A DNA stretch of 64,000 bases from Vicia villosa (Eukaryota; Streptophyta; Magnoliopsida; Fabales; Fabaceae), in the NCBI RefSeq assembly GCF_029867415.1, contig NW_026706260.1, positions 167,775 through 231,774 on the forward strand, read 5' to 3'. Positions within the stretch are counted from its first letter, which is position 1; each line of letters opens with the position of its first letter. Shown in pieces: positions 19,143 through 29,830 of this stretch. The notes under the pieces are model-generated. The model was not told the DNA's origin. It searched no databases and saw only the letters and a list, made by a program, of their open reading frames with translations. The translations under genes and the position numbers were made by a program.

Positions 19143-22100
19143 ATGAACCTTAGGAACGGTAAGTTAACCAACAGTGCACAACCGATTCCCAAACGAAGGT
19201 ACAACAAGAAAATGGTCAATGCGGCCAGTGGAGGGGGAGATCAGGATCCCCCACAAGGGTCAGGAACAGTAGCGGCAAATTCTACACATGTTTCAACTTC
19301 TACTCAAGAGGCGCAGGCTATACCGGTTTCGACAGGATTTGAACCTATAGGTAGTTCCCAGGCGATACCCGAAAATACTACAGGGACGACAGGGACTATA
19401 CCAGTTTCGAGTTCGACCACCGCGCCTCCATTCATCAGCGCGAGTGAGATACCACCTTTCTCGACAAACGCTGCAAGTCAATTATTTTCCCCAGGACCAT
19501 CATCCACCTTCGAAGGATGGAGACCAACAATCCATATGGAATGCCATATTCATATATGACAGGATTACGAGGACCAGGGCCTACATACACTACAACTAAC
19601 CCGACGGCATTTTCGCCGAATGTCAATTCGATAGGTCGAAGCGCACAAAATACTGGTCGAAGCAGCATTTCGACAAGAAATGGATGCAAGTAACCATGAT
19701 ATGTTAGGAACCCTTGCTAAATAATTGGGGTCAATTCTGAATCCATTAGCAACAAATATTCCCAGGACTAACCAGGATAATGTGGAAAATTTCCAGAAAA
19801 TATCATCTCAAATAAATCGAATGGCGGATTTTTTAGGAGTTCCACAAAATAGGCGAAGAAACAACCAATCAACCTATCAGGAAGGGGAACCCATTCTAGA
19901 ACCAGTTCGAACCGCAATACAGCCACCTAGGCCAACACCAGTTGAACGAAACCAAGTGATAGATTTAGAAACTCGAAGTCAAACGACTAACGTTGGCCAA
20001 CAAGCAGTTGCCCAGCAACAGCCTAATGTAGTTGTAGTAAGAAGGAACGAACATCCTGACGAAGTTGTGCATAGGGTTAGGAGAGACAATTTGGCAACAG
20101 AGAACAATCTCACTGCCATGATAGAGAGAATAATGGCTAACAATGGCCTCAATACTGGACTCCGACGTCCAAATTATACATCCCCCATAGCAGAATATGT
20201 TATGCAAACAGAATTGCCAAGGGGTACCAAAGTACCAAAATTCACTAAATTTTCAAGGGACACAAATGAATCAACGGTGGAACACATAGCCAGATATCTA
20301 ACAGAAGCAGGAGATCTAGCGGGGAACGAAGATTTGAGAATTAAATACTTCCCTAGTTCGCTAACAAAGAATGCTTTCGTTTGGTTCACCACCTTACCCC
20401 CAAATTCCATAGATGCATGGGCATACTTGGAGAGATTATTCCATGAACAGTTTTACATGGGTCAAACCAAGATAAGTCTGAAAGAATTGGCTAGCATCAA
20501 GAGGAAGTTCACGGAGAATATAGATGATTACTTAAATAGGTTCCGTTTGTTGAAATCAAGATGCTTCACGACTGTCCCAGAGCATGAATTAGTCGAAATG
20601 GCTGCAGGCGGTTTAGATTATTCAATTCGAAAGAAATTGGATACTCAATACCTAAGGGACATGGCTCAATTGGCAGACAGGGTTCGACAAGTCGAACGAC
20701 TTAAAGCAGAAAAGGCCAGAGCAAATAAAAGTTACAAGAAAGAAAAAATAGCATACGTCGAGGTTGAAGACGTCAATGGTGAATCTTTCGAAGATTCATA
20801 TAGCATGGAAGAGGTCGAAATAGACCTAGCGGAGTTAAAAGAAGCGCCACCTTATTCTTGCAAATTGCTCACATCGGCCAATGGAAAAAATCCAGTAGAG
20901 AATGATAAAAACGATAGATTTCCTAAGAAAACTTATACATTTGACGTCACTAAATGTGACGAAATATTTGATTTGTTAGTAACAGATGGCCAGATGATAG
21001 TGCCTCCTAATTCCAAAGTTCCTCCGTTAGAACAACGGAAGAAACGAGGCTTTTGCAAATATCATGGTTTTTTAGGCCATAAAACCTCACAATGTTTTCT
21101 TTTCAGGGATCTAATTCAGAATGCTATCAAAGACGGACGTCTGAAATTCGCTGACAAAACCAAGAGTCATATGAAGGTTGACACAGACCCTTTGAACGTT
21201 GCTGCCACTAACATGTGTGAACCACTTGACGTCAACATGGTGGAAGTGTCTGAAGTAGATGTTGCTGAATCGGAGACAATTTCAACTGGAAAGCAGGCTA
21301 CTGAAAGCCTAAATGACAACAAAGTCTTCAATACTGATGTTGAAGAATCTTTCGATGCAGCTATGACTGAAGATCTGAAAGGAAAAACTAGCGAGGCCAC
21401 TGAAGACCTCAGGGTGAAACTTCAGCAGATACAAATTTCTGAAGCTCCTCCAACAGTTGTTAACATGGTCAATGTTAGGCGTCCTTTGTCTGAAATAGAA
21501 GAACTAGAAAAATGGCTGATAAGGGAAAAAGGAAACATTGAAATCCCACCAAGAGGAGAAAGCTTGAAAGATTATCTCTGGAATTGTCATGAGAAAAACG
21601 GTGGAAAAATGCTGATGGGCCCAAGATGTTCAATCATGCTGAATCAAAGGGTTCAGGCTAATTTCAAAAGGGCCTTACGGGAAAGATTGGAACAACCCTG
21701 GAGAGTAGGAAACCCATTGCTAAAGGTGTATCCAAGGATGGAAGAAAGCTTGGTGGGTTTCTTGGTCAAGTGTTATAAGGAAAACACTGAGATTGCATTG
21801 TGTCCCAGATGTGGAGCAGTCTATGACGAATTGCTAGCACGATCATTCGAAAGGGTATATTTCTACATGGGTCGAGAAACCCAGGGGCTTCGTCCCAACC
21901 TGTATGGGTTCGACATATGGACCCCATCGAAGAGGCCTGACAGCCCACACCCTAGAGCTCGAAGAGTCACGTTCAAAGTCCCTGCAGACATACCCAGGGA
22001 TAGATGGATGCAAGCTGGTGCGAGAACCAACAAATGGCGAAGTTGGGACCAAGGGGGAAGGACTGTAATGGCATACAGGAAGCAATTTCACACCTCAAAT

Positions 22101-22541
22101 CGGGAGATGTACAGGTTGGATAATTACAAAGGCAAAAATCCTATGTCCAGATCTCAATGGAGAAGGCATCAGAGGATGAAGAAGGCCCAAAGAGAATACA
22201 AACCAAGGGAGATTGGAGAGTCTAGTAGCAACCAAGTCCAAACCCAGGGGGCAAGGATAAGTAAACATCCAGTAGAACGCAAATTGTTCGACTCTGAAAA
22301 TGAGAAGGAAGAAGAGAAGATGCATTCCAGCCCTTGGAAAGAAGACGATAGAATGACAAACGATTTCGACTCAGATGGAGTATCGTCCATAAACCTCAAT
22401 TGCAATGTGGTGTCAGTGCTCCCTCATGAGTTTAATCAAGAAACAGAAGCTGAAGATTGTGAGGAAGCTGATATGGAAGAGATGGCAAGACACAAGCCTG
22501 TGTGTTATTATGTGCTAAACAACGGGGCAGTTGAAGAGTAG
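19143..22541 (+). pseudogene. gag of element E, very long and broken
   Basis: ATG at 19143 opens a Ser/Thr/Gly-rich N-terminal part. The frame shifts near 19535, shifts again, and has an in-frame TAA at about 19722. It is then open for 938 codons to TAG at 22539-22541. Within 19725-22541 a Retrotrans_gag capsid domain lies at about residues 165-330 (FVWFTTLPPNSI, then a basic helix) and a CHHC knuckle C-X2-H-X4-H-X4-C at about residue 441. After an acidic linker comes a tandemly duplicated domain with C...CPRC or GPRC motifs at about residues 607-720. A basic tail ends the frame. Protease follows in the same frame after the single stop. Gag forms the particle; the duplicated post-knuckle domain is of unknown role. 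Confidence 0.85.
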
Positions 22542-23219
22542 AATGCATTCTTCGAGAGGCCAGATGAAGGTATGAGAAACCATCTAAAACCACTCTTCAT
22601 AAGGGCTAAGATTGAAAATGTTGGCATTAACAAAGTCCTGGTAGATGGAGGGGTAGCAGTGAACCTAATGCCCCAGTGCATGTTAAAGAGAATTGGTATG
22701 TTCGACACTGATATAAGGCCACATAATATGGTCTTGTCTAACTACGAAGGCAAAATCGGGCAAACTCTCAGTGTCATTCAAGTGAATTTAACTGTGGGTT
22801 CAGTTACTAGGCCAACGATGTTCATGGTGATACCAGCGAAGGCAAACTACAATCTTTTACTAGGAAGAGAGTGGATCCATGGAGTTGCTGCGGTGCCTTC
22901 GACAATGCATCAAAGATTAACCATTTGGAGGGAAGATGGTATAGTAGAGAACATTGAAGGGGATCAGAGTTACTACATGGCTGAAGTTAATCAAGTCAAT
23001 AAAACCAGTTTCGATAGGAATTTGGCAAACATAGGGCCTTGCCATGCTGCAGAAGATATATACACCCCAAATAAGAATGCTTTATACTATTTGTCTTTGC
23101 ACCCAAATGGGTTCCAATGGAATAGAGAAATAATGGACGGTCCAGAAGATACCGCACCAATAGAGCATTTTCCAACAATACGGCCAACAGGCTGGGACGA
23201 CGAGGTTGATGATGCCTGA
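22542..23219 (+). pseudogene. Aspartic protease region of element E pol
   Basis: The frame continues from gag after one TAG. The retropepsin core is visible as LVDGGVAVNLMP, with DGG in place of the usual D-S/T-G, as is common in Tat-type proteases (about 22642-22677). It is followed by the conserved NLLLGREW block at about 22849-22872, which marks the end of the protease fold. The frame ends at TGA 23217-23219 and pol continues in another frame, so this is decayed. Its role in an intact element is to cleave Gag-Pol. Confidence 0.8.
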
Positions 23220-24870
23220 ATCATCCTTCTTCGAAAAGATTTCGGCTTACATAGCCGAGAACAAAAGAAAGACGGCTCTCGAAGCCGAATTATCAAACAT
23301 GATTGTTGATACAATTTCAAGAAAGGAAGAAACGACAGATGCTGGTATGCGTTCGATCCCTCAATTCCTTGAAGATACAGTTCAAGCTGGAAAGATTTCA
23401 GATGAAGAGTTGAGTCAAAGGCTGGATGCAATCTACGACGAAGAACCTTTGGGATTCGAGAAAGACCCAATGGGGGCAAATATCAAAATGTTAGCCTAAG
23501 ATCCACTCGAAGAAGTAAATCTTGGAGACGGAGATCAGAAGAGGGTAACATATGTCAGTGCAAAATTAGAGCCAGCATTGAAATCGAGAGTCATTAAGTT
23601 ATTGAAAGAAAACAAAGATTGCTTTGCATGGGATTACGATGAGATGCCTAGTTTGGGAAGAGACTTGGTAGTAAAGCTGCCCATAAAAGAGGGGAAAAAG
23701 CCCATCAAACAGACTCCTAGGAGGTTCGCACCAGAAATTCATTCGAAGATCAAAGCAGAGGTCTAGAGACTTCTACGATGCAAATTCATCAGAACCACAA
23801 GGTATGTTGAATGGATTGCTAATATTGTGCCAGTTATTAAAAAGAATGGTTCATTAAGAGTGTGCATAGATTTTCGTGATCTGAATGCAGCAATGCCTAA
23901 GGATGAATATCCCATGCCTGTGGCAGAAATGCTAGTAGATTCAGTCGTAGGCTTCAAATATCTAAGTATGTTGGATGGATATTCTGGGTATAACCAGATC
24001 TTCATTGCAGAAGAAGATGTGTCCAAAACAGCTTTCCGTTGCCCAGGGGCAATAGGCACCTACGAGTGGGTTGTAATGCCTTTTGGCTTAAAAAATGCTG
24101 GGGCAACTTATCAAAGAGCAATGAATTCTATTTTTCATGATTTTATAGAAACTTTCATGCAAGTATACATAGATGACATTGTTGTAAAGTCTGTTTCAGA
24201 TAACAGTCATCTCGACCATCTGAGCCAATCATTCGAGAGAATGAGAAAACATGGCTTAAAGATGAACCCCCTTAAATGTGCTTTCTTTGTGCAGGCTGGA
24301 GATTTCCTGGGCTTCGTGGTCCATAAGAAGGTTAGAAATAAATCAAAATAAAACAAAAGCTATTATGGAAACAAAGCCTCCATCCACGAAGAAAGAGTTA
24401 CAATCTTTACTGGGAAAGATAAACTTCTTTAGAAGATTTATCTCAAACTTGAGTGGACGCATGCAAGCCTTTTCCCCTTACTGCGGCTCAAGCAAGGAAA
24501 GTTCGAATGGCGTGCTGAACACCAAGAAGCTTTTGAAAAAATCAAGCAATACTTGATGCATCCACCAATATTGTCTCCCCCAGATGGGAAGAAACATATG
24601 CGCCTGTATATCTCAGCTTCAGATAATACAATAGGCAGCATGCTAGCACAAGAAGATTACAATGGTGTTGAAAGAGCTATTTATTATTTAAGTAGAGTAC
24701 TCAATGATGCAGAGACTAGGTATAGCATAATAGAAAAACTCTGCCTTTGTTTATATTTCTCTTGTATTAAACTCAAGTATTATATAAAGCCAGTTTATGT
24801 TTCGTCTCATTGTGATGTTATTAAACATATGCTATCAAAGCCAATATTGCATAGTCGAATTGGCAAATAG
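23206..24870 (+). pseudogene. Reverse transcriptase and first RNase H of element E
   Basis: A linker with the pre-RT motif FAWDYDEMP (about 23623-23649) leads into RT. RT has VCIDFRDLNAAMPKDEYPMP (about 23857-23916), MPFGLKNAGATYQR and the catalytic YIDD at about 24163-24174. The first RNase H follows (LYISASDN..., LSRVLNDAETRYS..., about 24604-24730). Nonsense codons stand at 23497-23499, 23764-23766 and 24868-24870, with frame changes near 23215, 24330 and 24470. All catalytic signatures remain readable but no intact product is possible. The DLNAA and PFGLKNA wording is that of plant Ty3/gypsy Tat elements. Confidence 0.88.
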
Positions 24871-25383
24871 GCTTTAGCCCTTACGGAGTACTCTTTGATA
24901 TTTCAACCACTTAAAGCAATGAAAGGGCAGATCGTATCAGATTTCATTGTTGACCATGCAGTGGTTGAGCACCCTCAGCAATATGTAGACTTGAAGCCTT
25001 GGAAGTTATACTTCGATGGTTCGACTCATAAAGAAGGAACCGGTGTTGGAATACTGATAAATTCTCCTGATGGAATTCCAACAAAGCTCAAGTACAAAAT
25101 CGAAGGTCCCTTATGCTCCAACAACGAAGCTGAATACGAAGCACTGATCGCTGGACTTGAGGCTTTGTTAGAATTGGGGGCAACTAGAGTCGAAATTAAA
25201 GGAGACTCTGAACTAGTGATTAAGCAATTGACGAAAGAATACAAATGTATCAAAGAGAATGTGATCATGTATTTTGTCATAGCAAACAGGCTGCTTAAAA
25301 AATTTGAGTATGTGGATTTAAGTCACGTTTCAAGATTGAATAATCAAGAAGCAAATGATTTGGCACAGTTAGCCTCAGGATAG
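24871..25383 (+). pseudogene. Second (archaeal-type) RNase H of element E
   Basis: The frame continues from the first RNase H after a TAG and is open from 24895 to TAG 25381-25383. The active-site blocks are LYFDGSTHKEGTGVGIL (first Asp, about 25009), NNEAEYEAL (Glu, about 25120) and IKGDSELV (Asp, about 25195). This additional RNase H, unlike the one joined to RT, is a hallmark acquired by the Tat clade. It sits between RNase H and integrase as expected. Confidence 0.85.
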
Positions 25384-26247
25384 AGAGTATCAAAAGAAAA
25401 ACTAGAAGAGTTGATCGAAGTAAGAGGCAAAGCAATGGCCACCAAGCTCTCCCCAAGTGATCTGGAGAATTCACAATTAGGTTTTGCTAACAAAGAGGAG
25501 TTCAAAGTTTTAAATATAGACTCTTTAGCAAACACAGATTGGAGGAGTCCAATTGTAAATTATTTTAAAAGATCCTTCGACAGACACAGATAGAAAGGTG
25601 AAGTATCGAGCCTTATCATATTTCCTGATGGGAAATGAATTGTTTAAGAAGACTCCTGAAGGAGTTTTGCCAAAGTGTCTGGGTGAAGCTGAAGCATATT
25701 TGGCTCTCTCGAATGTACATAGTGGAGCATGTGGTGCACACCAAGCGGGGCACAAAATGAAATGGCTTTTGTTTAGGTACGGAATGTATTGGCCCTCTAT
25801 GTTAAAAGATTGCATAGAATTCGCTAAAGGATGTCAAGAGTGTCAAGAACATGCAGGTATTCAGCATGCTCCTGCAAATGAATTAAGTTCAATAATAAAG
25901 CCATGGCCTTTCAGAGGTTGGGCACTAGATTTAATTGGGGAAATTCACCCCAAATCTTCTAAAGGTCAAAGATATATCTTGGTGGGAATAGACTACTTCA
26001 CAAAATGGGTCGAAGCGATACCACTTGCAAATATGGATCAGGAGGCTGTGATTGGGTTTATTCAAAGACACATTATATATAGATTCGGAATCCTAGAGAG
26101 TATAACCACAGATCAAGGATCAGTGTTTACTGGGCAAAAAATGCAAGACTTCGCCAAAGAAATGGGGTTTAAGTTGTTTACCTCTACACCTTACTACGCT
26201 CAGGCAAATGGACAAGTCGAAGCAGCAAATAAAATAATAATTGGTCT
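25384..26247 (+). pseudogene. Integrase of element E, 5' part (interrupted by solo LTR F)
   Basis: After a linker and a one-base frame change near 25565, the frame 25598-26247 encodes the HHCC zinc domain (H and H around VHSGACGAHQAGH, C-X2-C in CQEC, about 25715-25850). The core catalytic triad follows: D in WALDLIGE (about 25919-25942), D in TTDQGSVF (about 26105-26128) and E in NGQVEAANK (about 26207-26233). The reading frame is cut after the second base of a codon at 26247 by F and resumes at 27994. Confidence 0.88.
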
Positions 26248-26753
26248 TGATAACACGATTTTATATCGTATATTTAGCTTAAAAATCCATAGATATTTAT
26301 AGCATTTTCCGTTTATTATGTTAATTTATTATGATATTACGCGAGTATTTGCTTTGTTTCAGGTTTTAAACTCTAATTACGACTATTTGCGAAAAGGAAA
26401 GAAAATGGAGCTTAAATGACCAATATTTATGCCTAAAAGATGAAAAAGGAATGCTGAAGTAAAAAGGGGGTGCAATTAGGACCCAAAAGGCCCAAAAGAG
26501 ACAGTTCAGCCCACTATGGAACCAAAGGCGCGTAGCCCAAACCTTCCCAGCAAGTGGAGACGCACCTCTCCAACGTTCTTCTGCCACGTCACCAAGAGGA
26601 GACGCCCGTCTCCAACTGCTCCTAGATTTTCTCCACTTGAGACGCACGTCTCAAGTCCTGCACCCAGTCTTCCTGAAGAATCGGAGACACACGTCTCCAC
26701 ACCCAGTCTACAAAGTCTCCTCTTTTCACGCAACGTCACAGCAAAACCTCTCC

Positions 26754-26761
26754 TATAAATA
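26754..26761 (+). promoter_or_regulatory. TATA box of solo LTR F
   Basis: TATAAATA preceded by CTC and about 500 bases into the LTR. It supports plus orientation. Confidence 0.65.
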
Positions 26762-27295
26762 GAACCTGCTACCTCACTTCCAAGGAGTCCGATTTCCTGC
26801 CAACGAAGTGCTGCCGAAATTGTACCGCGAACCGTATTTCTTTATTCTGCTTTCATTCAAACACTTATTTTCTCACAATGATTTCTACACTGGAAATTGT
26901 TGTGAACTTTTTATAGATCTAGCCTTACGTTAGATTTATCGCCTTTATTTCCTTGTTTTATTTACTGCCATTCCAAGAACGATCCAGCCAACCTGTGGTG
27001 GAAGTTCAGTACTTGAAGATCCAATTACCATTTATTTAATTCAGGTTTTTATTTACCGCCTTATTTATATTTATTTGCATGATATATTGTATGCCATTTA
27101 ACATGCCTATTATTATGAACCGAACCGATTTATGCATGTTTAACCATATTAATATGTCTGGCTAAATTACTAAGATACCGGTATGTAAAGTAAGTTAACC
27201 GTAGGGATCCGAAATAAATTGGCTTAATTATGTTTTATTAACTATCACTTGTTTTTGGTCTGTATGTCTAATTTAATTAGTAAGTCTTAAAACCA

Positions 27296-27685
27296 ATAGA
27301 GCGAAAGTTTGAGGGGTTAAGACGGTCAAAGGTTAAAATCAATAGAGCGAAAGTTTGAGATCTTTAACTGGATAGTAGACATAGGACATTAGTTTTAAGG
27401 ATGGCGAAAGCGTATTAAAACTAATTAGAACTTATTTATTTTCAAAAATTGTTTTTACACCCGAGCGGGATGGCGAAAGCGTACGTTAGGGATATTAGCA
27501 TGTTCCGAGTCAACAGAGCGAAAGTTTGAGATTAGGAGATTTAAATAGATAACAACTTCATAAAACGGGCATTTTATTAATTACGTTGTTTCCAAAAAGC
27601 TTTTCTAAAATCTAATGGGATGGCGAAAGCGTACATTAGGATTAGGACAGTAATCTAAATCAACAGAGCGAAAGTTTGAGACGAG
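27296..27685 (+). repeat. Seven GCGAAAG motifs in two alternating contexts within F
   Basis: Four copies read AnAGAGCGAAAGTTTGAG (near 27296, 27343, 27512 and 27663) and three read GGATGGCGAAAGCGTA (near 27400, 27468 and 27618). The rest of the unit diverges. The U5 region of this LTR is therefore an irregular repeat with one fixed core. Confidence 0.75.
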
Positions 27686-27993
27686 GATTTTTAATCAATT
27701 GAATTAGTAAAGATTTTTAATTAAATTATGCAAAAGCCAATGGACCTTCGGATCACCTTAAGTTAAACGAAATACATACTGATATCTGTCTTTTATTATA
27801 TTATTCATTTCTCACAATCACTTTCCCTTAAGAACAATCGAAATTTTAGTAGCCCTAGCTTTACACAGTAACCTTAGATAACGGTAGGTCGATTCATAGT
27901 CCCTGTGGATTCGATATCTTTTAAAACCACACGACACGACTGTGCACTTGCAGTTATCCCGACTAATAGACACGCAAAGTCGCGATCAGGTCT

Positions 27994-28555
27994 CATAAAG
28001 AAACACGTAGGGAAAAAACCCAAGAGTTGGCATAAAACTTTAGACCAAGCACTTTGGGCCTGTCGAACGTTTCCAAAAGAAGCTACAAACACTACACCTT
28101 TCCAATTGACATTCGGACACGATGCGGTGCTTCCAGTTGAGATATACCTGCAATCAGTCCGAATCCAAAGACAAGCAGAAATTCCTCCAAACATATATTG
28201 GGAGTTTATGATGAACGAATTGGTAGATTTGGACGAAGACAGACTTCGAGCGTTGGAGATGATAAAGAGGCAAAAAGAAAGGGTGTCCAGAGCATACAAT
28301 AAAAAGGTGAAAGGTAAAATTTTTATTAATAATGACTTAGTTTGGAAAGTTATTTTGCCTATAGATCGAAAGAATCAATCACTAGGTAAATGGTCCCCAC
28401 ATTGGGAAGGACCCTTTCGAATTTTAAAAATATTCTCAAATAACGCTTATGAGATAGAAGAATTGGCAGAAGATCGTAGGATCTTAAGAGTAAATGGAAA
28501 GTATCTGAAAAGATACAAACCAAGCATGCACGAAGTAAAGATTGCAAGAACATAG
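27994..28555 (+). pseudogene. Integrase of element E, 3' part
   Basis: The frame resumes at 27994 with KKHVGKKPKSWHKTL and FGHDAVLPVEI blocks (end of the catalytic core). A basic segment then leads to the C-terminal GPY/F-type module (WSPHWEGPFRIL, about 28393-28428). It stops at TAG 28553-28555. This part itself has no stop, so before F landed the integrase C-terminus was intact. Element G follows only 18 bases downstream. Confidence 0.88.
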
Positions 28556-28835
28556 ATATTCGAAGTATGCTACTGTCATACCCCAATTTTTGACCCTAAG
28601 ATCATACATCATTTGCATATCAATCATCAATCAAGAGTTTCATCTTAAAACTCTGCTCTCGGTGTTATGCTCACTTCATCTGTAAGAGGGATCATCAAAC
28701 ACCAATGTTTTTCTACTTGTATATGTTTTAATAACAAAAATACCAAAAATATTGCCTCGTGCTTTTGTATGTTTGTGTTTTGTAGGTACCAAGTCAAAGT
28801 ATCCTTCAAAAAGGGCATTTTTCAACATTTTCACT

Positions 28836-29020
28836 GTGCAAATCGATTTGCATAAGGTGTAAATCGATTTACACAACTGTTTCGGCACCAGATTTGCTTC
28901 TGCCATCAGTGCAAATCGATTTGCATAAGGTGCAAATCGATTTACATAACTGTTTTTTCCCCAGATTTTGCCTTTTTCAGCTATGTAAATAGATTTGCAT
29001 AAAGTGTAAATCGATTGCAC
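28836..29020. repeat. Three pairs of ATCGAT-centred palindromes, 21 bp apart within pairs
   Basis: Each pair has two inverted repeats such as GCAAATCGATTTGC and GTGTAAATCGATTTACAC, with 21 bp between the ATCGAT centres in every pair. The third pair is partly eroded (ATAGAT, and a shortened right arm). The same block is at 37948-38132 in the 3' LTR. Confidence 0.85.
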
Positions 29021-29259
29021 CAGCACGAATTTGGAAAAATGAAGGCAAATTTCAGATTTTGAAAGTGTTGACATCATTTGCAAGCATGGGAAGCATGACT
29101 TAGTTCTCACATTGGATTTCCTACATCATTTTATCATGAGCCCTCATGTGATTGCATCAAGACCATTGGATTTCATTTTTGGCTCCAAAACCTTTCTCCA
29201 AGCCTAATTCTATTTTCCAATCCTAACTCCAAGCCACAAAATTTCCCAAGCCTAAGTGC

Positions 29260-29267
29260 TATAAATT
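29260..29267 (+). promoter_or_regulatory. TATA box of the element G 5' LTR
   Basis: TATAAATT, followed by a C/T-rich start-site-like stretch. The same box is at 38373-38380 in the 3' LTR. Confidence 0.65.
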
Positions 29268-29716
29268 GAGGCATTCCCCTCTTCATTTTTGAAGCTTTGA
29301 TAGCCAAGAAAACTCTTGCTCTTTCTCTCCTCACCTTTTCCAAACCCCTCACTCAAAGCTCTTTCTCTTCCACACAAATTAGTGAGTCACATCTTGAACC
29401 TCACTAATTTGGAGCTAAACCTCAACATAAACACTACTTTCTTCATCAATTGTGAGAGATCAAGGCTTGTGGTTGTGTGTTCTTGAAGAAGATTCAAAGT
29501 TTGTGAAGATTTGGTAAAATTCTAGATCCAATCCATAATTCAAGATGTGATCCATTGTTGTTTATGCTTGATGCACCTTTGGTGCTATATTGATGAGATT
29601 TGCTTGCTTACTTGATACATTTTCGTGCACAAATTGATCCAAGATCACAAGGTGTTTGGTTTTATGTTTAAACAAGTTTTCTTCTCTTTATTTGCTGTTT
29701 TTTTTGAAAACTGTGT

Positions 29717-29830
29717 TGTGCAAATCGATTTACATCTTGTGCAAATCGATTTACACAACTGAAAACTGCGCAGATTTTGAAAACAGAGTTATGCAAATCG
29801 ATTTACACTCTGTGCAAATCGATTTACACT
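29717..29830. repeat. Two further pairs of ATCGAT palindromes downstream of the TATA box
   Basis: GCAAATCGATTTAC-type sites occur in two pairs, again with 21 bp between centres. They would be part of the transcript. The same block is at 38829-38942. Confidence 0.85.

Larger units (their letters stand above)
26248..27988 (+). mobile_element. Element F: solo LTR inside integrase, TSD GGTCT
   Basis: A 1741-bp sequence with TG...CA ends (TGATAACACG ... CGCGATCA) and perfect 5-bp duplicates GGTCT at 26243-26247 and 27989-27993. Removing it and one duplicate restores the integrase frame exactly. No internal region, primer site or gene is present, so it is a solo LTR left by recombination of the two LTRs. 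A TATAAATA box at 26754-26761 and a U5-like CCCTGTGGATTCGATATC near the right end give plus orientation. Confidence 0.93.

Noticed and set aside
28574..28600. Element G LTR start as the 3' LTR of element E
   Set aside because: The target duplicates GCTAC and the second copy at 37686-41002 show it is the 5' LTR of a separate element. E continues after 41002 with its antisense ORF.
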